Positions 60,742 through 64,000 of a DNA stretch of 64,000 nt are shown here, in pieces (position 1 is the first letter of the stretch; the number at the start of each line of letters is the position of its first letter). The stretch comes from Lentzea waywayandensis (GTDB lineage: Bacteria > Actinomycetota > Actinomycetes > Mycobacteriales > Pseudonocardiaceae): NCBI RefSeq assembly GCF_900115955.1, contig NZ_FOYL01000018.1:62001-126000 (forward strand), in the 5' to 3' direction. The notes beneath the pieces are model-generated. The model did no database searches. It saw nothing but the letters and a program-made list of their open reading frames with translations, and had not been told where the DNA came from. A program made the position numbers and the translations under genes.

Positions 60742-63303
60742 GTGGCCGCGCCCAACCTCACCCGCGACCAGGCTCAGGACCGTGCTGAGCTGCTGGAAGT
60801 GGAGTCCTACCGGATCGAGCTGGACCTGACCGACGGCGGCGGAAAGCCGGGTTCGGACACGTTCCGCTCCACCACCACCGTGGTGTTCCGCAGCCGGACT
60901 CCGGGTGCTTCCTCGTGGATCGACATCGTGGCGGCGACCGTGCACCGCGCTGTGCTCAACGGCAGTGAGCTCGACGTCTCCGAATACCGCGAGGAGGACG
61001 GCGTCAGGCTGCCGGACCTCGCGGAGACCAACGAGCTCACCATCGAGGCCGACTGCCGGTACATGAACACCGGCGAGGGCCTGCACCGGTTCGTCGACCC
61101 GGTCGACGGCGGTGTCTACCTGTACTCGCAGTTCGAGACCGCGGACGCCAAGCGCATGTTCGCGTGCTTCGACCAGCCCGACCTCAAGTCCGTCTACTCC
61201 ATGAAGGTGACGGCGCCGCACGACTGGAAGGTCATCTCGAACGGCGAGATCATCGCCACCGAGGACGGCGAGGGCGGTTCGGACGTGCACACGTTCGCCA
61301 CCACCAAGCCGATGTCGACCTACATCGTGGCCCTGGTCGCCGGCCCTTATGCCGAGTGGCGCGACGAGTTCGTCGAGGGTGACTTCCGCATTCCGCTCGG
61401 CATCTACTGCCGCGCCTCGCTCGCTCCTCACATGGACCACGAGCGCCTGTTCACGGAGACCAAGCAGGGCTTCGGGTTCTTCCACAAGGCGTTCGGCGTG
61501 CAGTACCCGTTCGGCAAGTACGACCAGTGCTTCGTGCCGGAGTTCAACGCGGGCGCGATGGAGAACGCCGGCTGCGTCACGTTCCTCGAGGACTACGTCT
61601 TCCGCAGCCGCGTCACCCGCTACCTCTACGAGCGCCGCGCCGAGACCGTGCTGCACGAGATGGCGCACATGTGGTTCGGCGACCTGGTCACCATGCGCTG
61701 GTGGGACGACCTGTGGCTGAACGAGTCGTTCGCCACCTGGGCGTCCGTGCTCGCGCAGGCGGAGGCCACCGAGTACCGCCAGGCCTGGACGACGTTCGCG
61801 AAGATCGAGAAGTCGTGGGCGTACCGGCAAGACCAGCTGCCCTCCACGCACCCGGTCGCCGCCGACATCTCCGACGTGCAGGCGGTCGAGGTCAACTTCG
61901 ACGGCATCACCTACGCCAAGGGCGCCTCGGTGCTCAAGCAGCTCGTCGCGTACGTCGGGCTGGAGAACTTCCTGGCGGGCCTGCGGGTCTACTTCGGCAA
62001 GCACGCCTGGGGCAACGCCACGCTCGCGGACCTGCTGGGCGCGCTGGAGGAGGCGTCCGGCCGCGACCTGTCGTGGTGGAGCGCGCAGTGGCTGGAGACG
62101 ACGGGCCTGAACCTGTTGCGCCCCAAGTTCACCGTTGACGCACAGGGCAAGTTCACCGAGTTCGCCGTGCTGCAGGGCGGCGCGCGACCGGGCGCCGGGG
62201 AACTGCGCACGCACCGCATCGCGATCGGCGTCTACGACGACGACGGCACCGGCAAGCTCGTCCGCACGCACCGTCACGAGCTGGACGTGACGGGCGACCG
62301 CACCGAGGTTCCCGAACTGGTCGGCGTGCACCGCGGCAAGATCGTGCTGGTCAACGACGACGACCTCACGTACTGCACGATGCGCCTCGACCCGGACTCC
62401 CTGGCCGGGCTGATCGACCACATCTCCGACATCGCCGAGCCGCTGCCGCGCACGCTGTGCTGGTCGGCCGCGTGGGAGATGACCCGCGAGGCCGAGCTGA
62501 AGGCCCGCGACTTCGTGAACCTGGTGCTCGGCGGACTGCACTCCGAGTCCGAGGTCGGTGTCGTGCAACGGCTTCTGCTCCAGGCGCAGACCTCGCTGTC
62601 GTCCTACGCGGACGACTCGTGGCGCGCGGAGGGCTGGCGCCGGTTCGTGGCCAAGGCGATGGAACTGGCGCAGGCGGCCGAGCCGGGCTCCGACCACCAG
62701 CTGGCGTTCGTGAACGCGCTGACCTCGTCGGTGCTCGACGACTCCACTGTGGACGTTCTGCGCGGCTGGTACGACGGAACCGCGGTGCTGGAAGGCCTGG
62801 ACGTCGACACGGACCTGCGCTGGCGGCTGCTTCAGGCGCTCGTCGCGCACGGCAAGGCGGACCTGCCGGAGATCACCGCCGAGGAGGAGCGCGACCCGAC
62901 CTCCACCGGTCACCGCCGCGCCCAGTCGACCCGTGCGCTGCGCCCGACGACCGCGGCCAAGGACGAGGCGTGGGACCGCGCCGTGAACGACGACGACCTG
63001 CCCAACGCGGTCAGCGAGGCGATCATCGCGGGCATCTCGCACCCCGGCCAGAAGGAGCTGCTCGCGCCGTACGTGCAGCGCTACTTCGGCGACGTGAAGG
63101 GCGTGTGGGACCGCCGCACCTCCGAACGCGCGCAGTCGATGGTCGTGGGCATGTTCCCGGCGTGGTCGATCGCGAAGTCCACTGTGGAGGCCGCTGACGC
63201 GTGGCTGGCGGACGAGCACCCGCCCGCCCTGCGCCGTCTGGTCTCCGAGGGACGCGCCGGCATCGTGCGCGCCCTTGCGGCACAGGAGTTCGACCGCTCC
63301 TGA
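60742..63303 (+). CDS. pepN: aminopeptidase N (M1 family)
   Basis: An 853-residue zinc aminopeptidase. GAMEN exopeptidase motif at 271-275, HEMAH (H305-H309) with zinc ligand E328 in NES. The chain continues with the helical C-terminal domain. GTG 60742 is chosen because the sequence before it has a GAGGTGACCA ribosome-binding context. Cleaves N-terminal residues from peptides, cytoplasmic. Terminator at 63317. Confidence 0.96.
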   Translation: MAAPNLTRDQAQDRAELLEVESYRIELDLTDGGGKPGSDTFRSTTTVVFRSRTPGASSWIDIVAATVHRAVLNGSELDVSEYREEDGVRLPDLAETNELTIEADCRYMNTGEGLHRFVDPVDGGVYLYSQFETADAKRMFACFDQPDLKSVYSMKVTAPHDWKVISNGEIIATEDGEGGSDVHTFATTKPMSTYIVALVAGPYAEWRDEFVEGDFRIPLGIYCRASLAPHMDHERLFTETKQGFGFFHKAFGVQYPFGKYDQCFVPEFNAGAMENAGCVTFLEDYVFRSRVTRYLYERRAETVLHEMAHMWFGDLVTMRWWDDLWLNESFATWASVLAQAEATEYRQAWTTFAKIEKSWAYRQDQLPSTHPVAADISDVQAVEVNFDGITYAKGASVLKQLVAYVGLENFLAGLRVYFGKHAWGNATLADLLGALEEASGRDLSWWSAQWLETTGLNLLRPKFTVDAQGKFTEFAVLQGGARPGAGELRTHRIAIGVYDDDGTGKLVRTHRHELDVTGDRTEVPELVGVHRGKIVLVNDDDLTYCTMRLDPDSLAGLIDHISDIAEPLPRTLCWSAAWEMTREAELKARDFVNLVLGGLHSESEVGVVQRLLLQAQTSLSSYADDSWRAEGWRRFVAKAMELAQAAEPGSDHQLAFVNALTSSVLDDSTVDVLRGWYDGTAVLEGLDVDTDLRWRLLQALVAHGKADLPEITAEEERDPTSTGHRRAQSTRALRPTTAAKDEAWDRAVNDDDLPNAVSEAIIAGISHPGQKELLAPYVQRYFGDVKGVWDRRTSERAQSMVVGMFPAWSIAKSTVEAADAWLADEHPPALRRLVSEGRAGIVRALAAQEFDRS

Positions 63304-63316
63304 CGCGGCACTCGTG

Positions 63317-63350
63317 AAGCCCCGCAATGTGTTCGCGCGTTGCGGGGCTT
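63317..63350 (+). terminator. pepN terminator
   Basis: A perfect 11-bp stem AAGCCCCGCAA/TTGCGGGGCTT (63317-63327 with 63340-63350) with a 12-base loop, 13 bp after the pepN stop, followed by TCGCG rather than a U-run. Confidence 0.8.
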
Positions 63351-63378
63351 TCGCGTTAGCGTCTCCTGGGGAGGTCCG

Positions 63379-64000
63379 GTGAGATTTCGCTACGAGGTCG
63401 TCTGCCGCTGGTACGACGACAACGAACACTCCGACGAGGTCCTGGCACGCGTCGTGGACGTCGACGGCCTGTTCGCGGACATCGTGCCGCCGGAACGGGA
63501 ACGGCTCGTGCTGCGGGGGTGCACGGTCGCACCGGACGAGCTCACCGGCGACTTCCACCTCGACATCAACGGCTCTCCCGGATCGCAGTGGTGGCACCTG
63601 GGCGATCTGGTCGTCCACGCCGTGCTGCCCGACGGCGACGTCGTCGCCAGCGCCTGCGTGACCCAGCTGATCGACGGCGAGGACTTCGGCGCGCTGCCCG
63701 TGCGATACGCCCTGTTCAAGGACCTGCGCGAGTCCGGCACCTGTCGTGTCGTGGAAGGATTTCCCCGCTCGTTCGACAGCGTCTGGCCGCCCGTGACGCT
63801 GATCGGTTGCGACAACCCCGGCCTTTTCCGGTCCGAGCCGCGCGAGGACGCCCGCGGGCCCTACGTGGGGTTGCGCGCCCTGGACCCCAGCGGCCGGATC
63901 GTGGCGCACGCGGGAGTGGTCCTGGACGTCACGTCGGTGACCACGTCCGCGGTGGGCGGAGGACTCTTCGACGTCGTGCTCGACCAGTCGCGGTACAACG
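63379..64000 (+). CDS. unknown protein, C-terminus cut by the window edge
   Basis: An open frame from GTG 63379 (207 codons visible), with GGGGAGG four bases before the start. It begins VRFRYEVVCRWYDDNEHSDE and has no signal peptide or membrane segment. Rich in Asp/Val and beta-like segments. No recognised family. The window ends before any stop. Confidence 0.7.
   Translation, partial: MRFRYEVVCRWYDDNEHSDEVLARVVDVDGLFADIVPPERERLVLRGCTVAPDELTGDFHLDINGSPGSQWWHLGDLVVHAVLPDGDVVASACVTQLIDGEDFGALPVRYALFKDLRESGTCRVVEGFPRSFDSVWPPVTLIGCDNPGLFRSEPREDARGPYVGLRALDPSGRIVAHAGVVLDVTSVTTSAVGGGLFDVVLDQSRYN

Noticed and set aside
60619-63909. A 1096-codon open frame antisense to pepN
   Set aside because: pepN carries all M1 motifs (GAMEN, HExxH, NES). 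The antisense chain is Arg/Gly/Val/His-rich with no domain, a product of GC codon bias.

Overview
The window is high-GC actinomycete DNA: GTG, TTG and leaderless starts, mycobacterial-type core genes, DUF3558 lipoproteins and type VII secretion (T7SS) cargo-like proteins. The mix of gene families fits the Pseudonocardiaceae (Lentzea, Saccharothrix or a relative). That placement is inference from gene content, not from a marker gene.

Backbone. Four blocks are recalled to lie in the same order in Mycobacterium tuberculosis between about Rv2445c and Rv2467: valS-folC-DUF4233 (4775-9152), clpX / clpP2-clpP1 / tig (24547-29045), rpiB-nei (53999-55244), and the DsbA-like protein with pepN (59970-63303). 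Large accessory insertions separate them here. ndk, expected after the DUF4233 gene, is absent; a T7SS cargo-like locus (1-4791) occupies that flank.

Layout. 1-4791: divergent cluster with an edge-truncated WXG/PPE-like protein, a DUF3558 lipoprotein, a small helical protein, a membrane protein, a YbaB-like protein, an EspC-like protein and a WXG-containing protein. 9286-24387: accessory metabolism, comprising a YdeP-type molybdoenzyme, a GH28 enzyme, an ArsR regulator with its operator, a DUF2238 membrane protein, an FAD oxidoreductase, fdhD (which serves formate dehydrogenase-type molybdoenzymes), a CaiB-type CoA-transferase, an esterase and a tandem pair of serine beta-lactamase-fold hydrolases. 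24417-29045: Clp protease and trigger factor, with an unusual structured repeat beside the clp stop codons. 29497-39427: a LysR regulator, then a LacI-controlled glycan locus (solute-binding lipoprotein, two permeases, GH5-like, GH38 alpha-mannosidase and a secreted GH18 endoglycosidase) that looks like a high-mannose N-glycan harvesting and import system. 39537-42817: two tandem secreted PKD proteins and a 58-residue protein. 42891-47983: a glycine-betaine type ABC importer with a fused double permease and two binding proteins on opposite sides. 47993-50948: a large unknown protein, an alpha/beta hydrolase, tRNA-Pro(TGG), tRNA-Gly(TCC) and a tandem ATATGAGCT repeat. 50952-55244: small regulatory and metabolic genes, rpiB and a Fpg/Nei glycosylase. 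55252-64000: a Met/Gly/Asp-rich membrane protein, an Eis-like acetyltransferase, an aldehyde dehydrogenase behind a perfect inverted repeat, an AlkA-like protein lacking the usual catalytic Asp, the DsbA-like protein, pepN and an edge-truncated unknown gene.

The most interesting signals are the multi-copy element at the 3' ends of clpP2 and clpX, whose copies keep their stems while changing sequence, and the complete LacI-controlled mannosidic-glycan locus with a perfect operator. Long open frames antisense to the genes listed here are composition artefacts and were left out.
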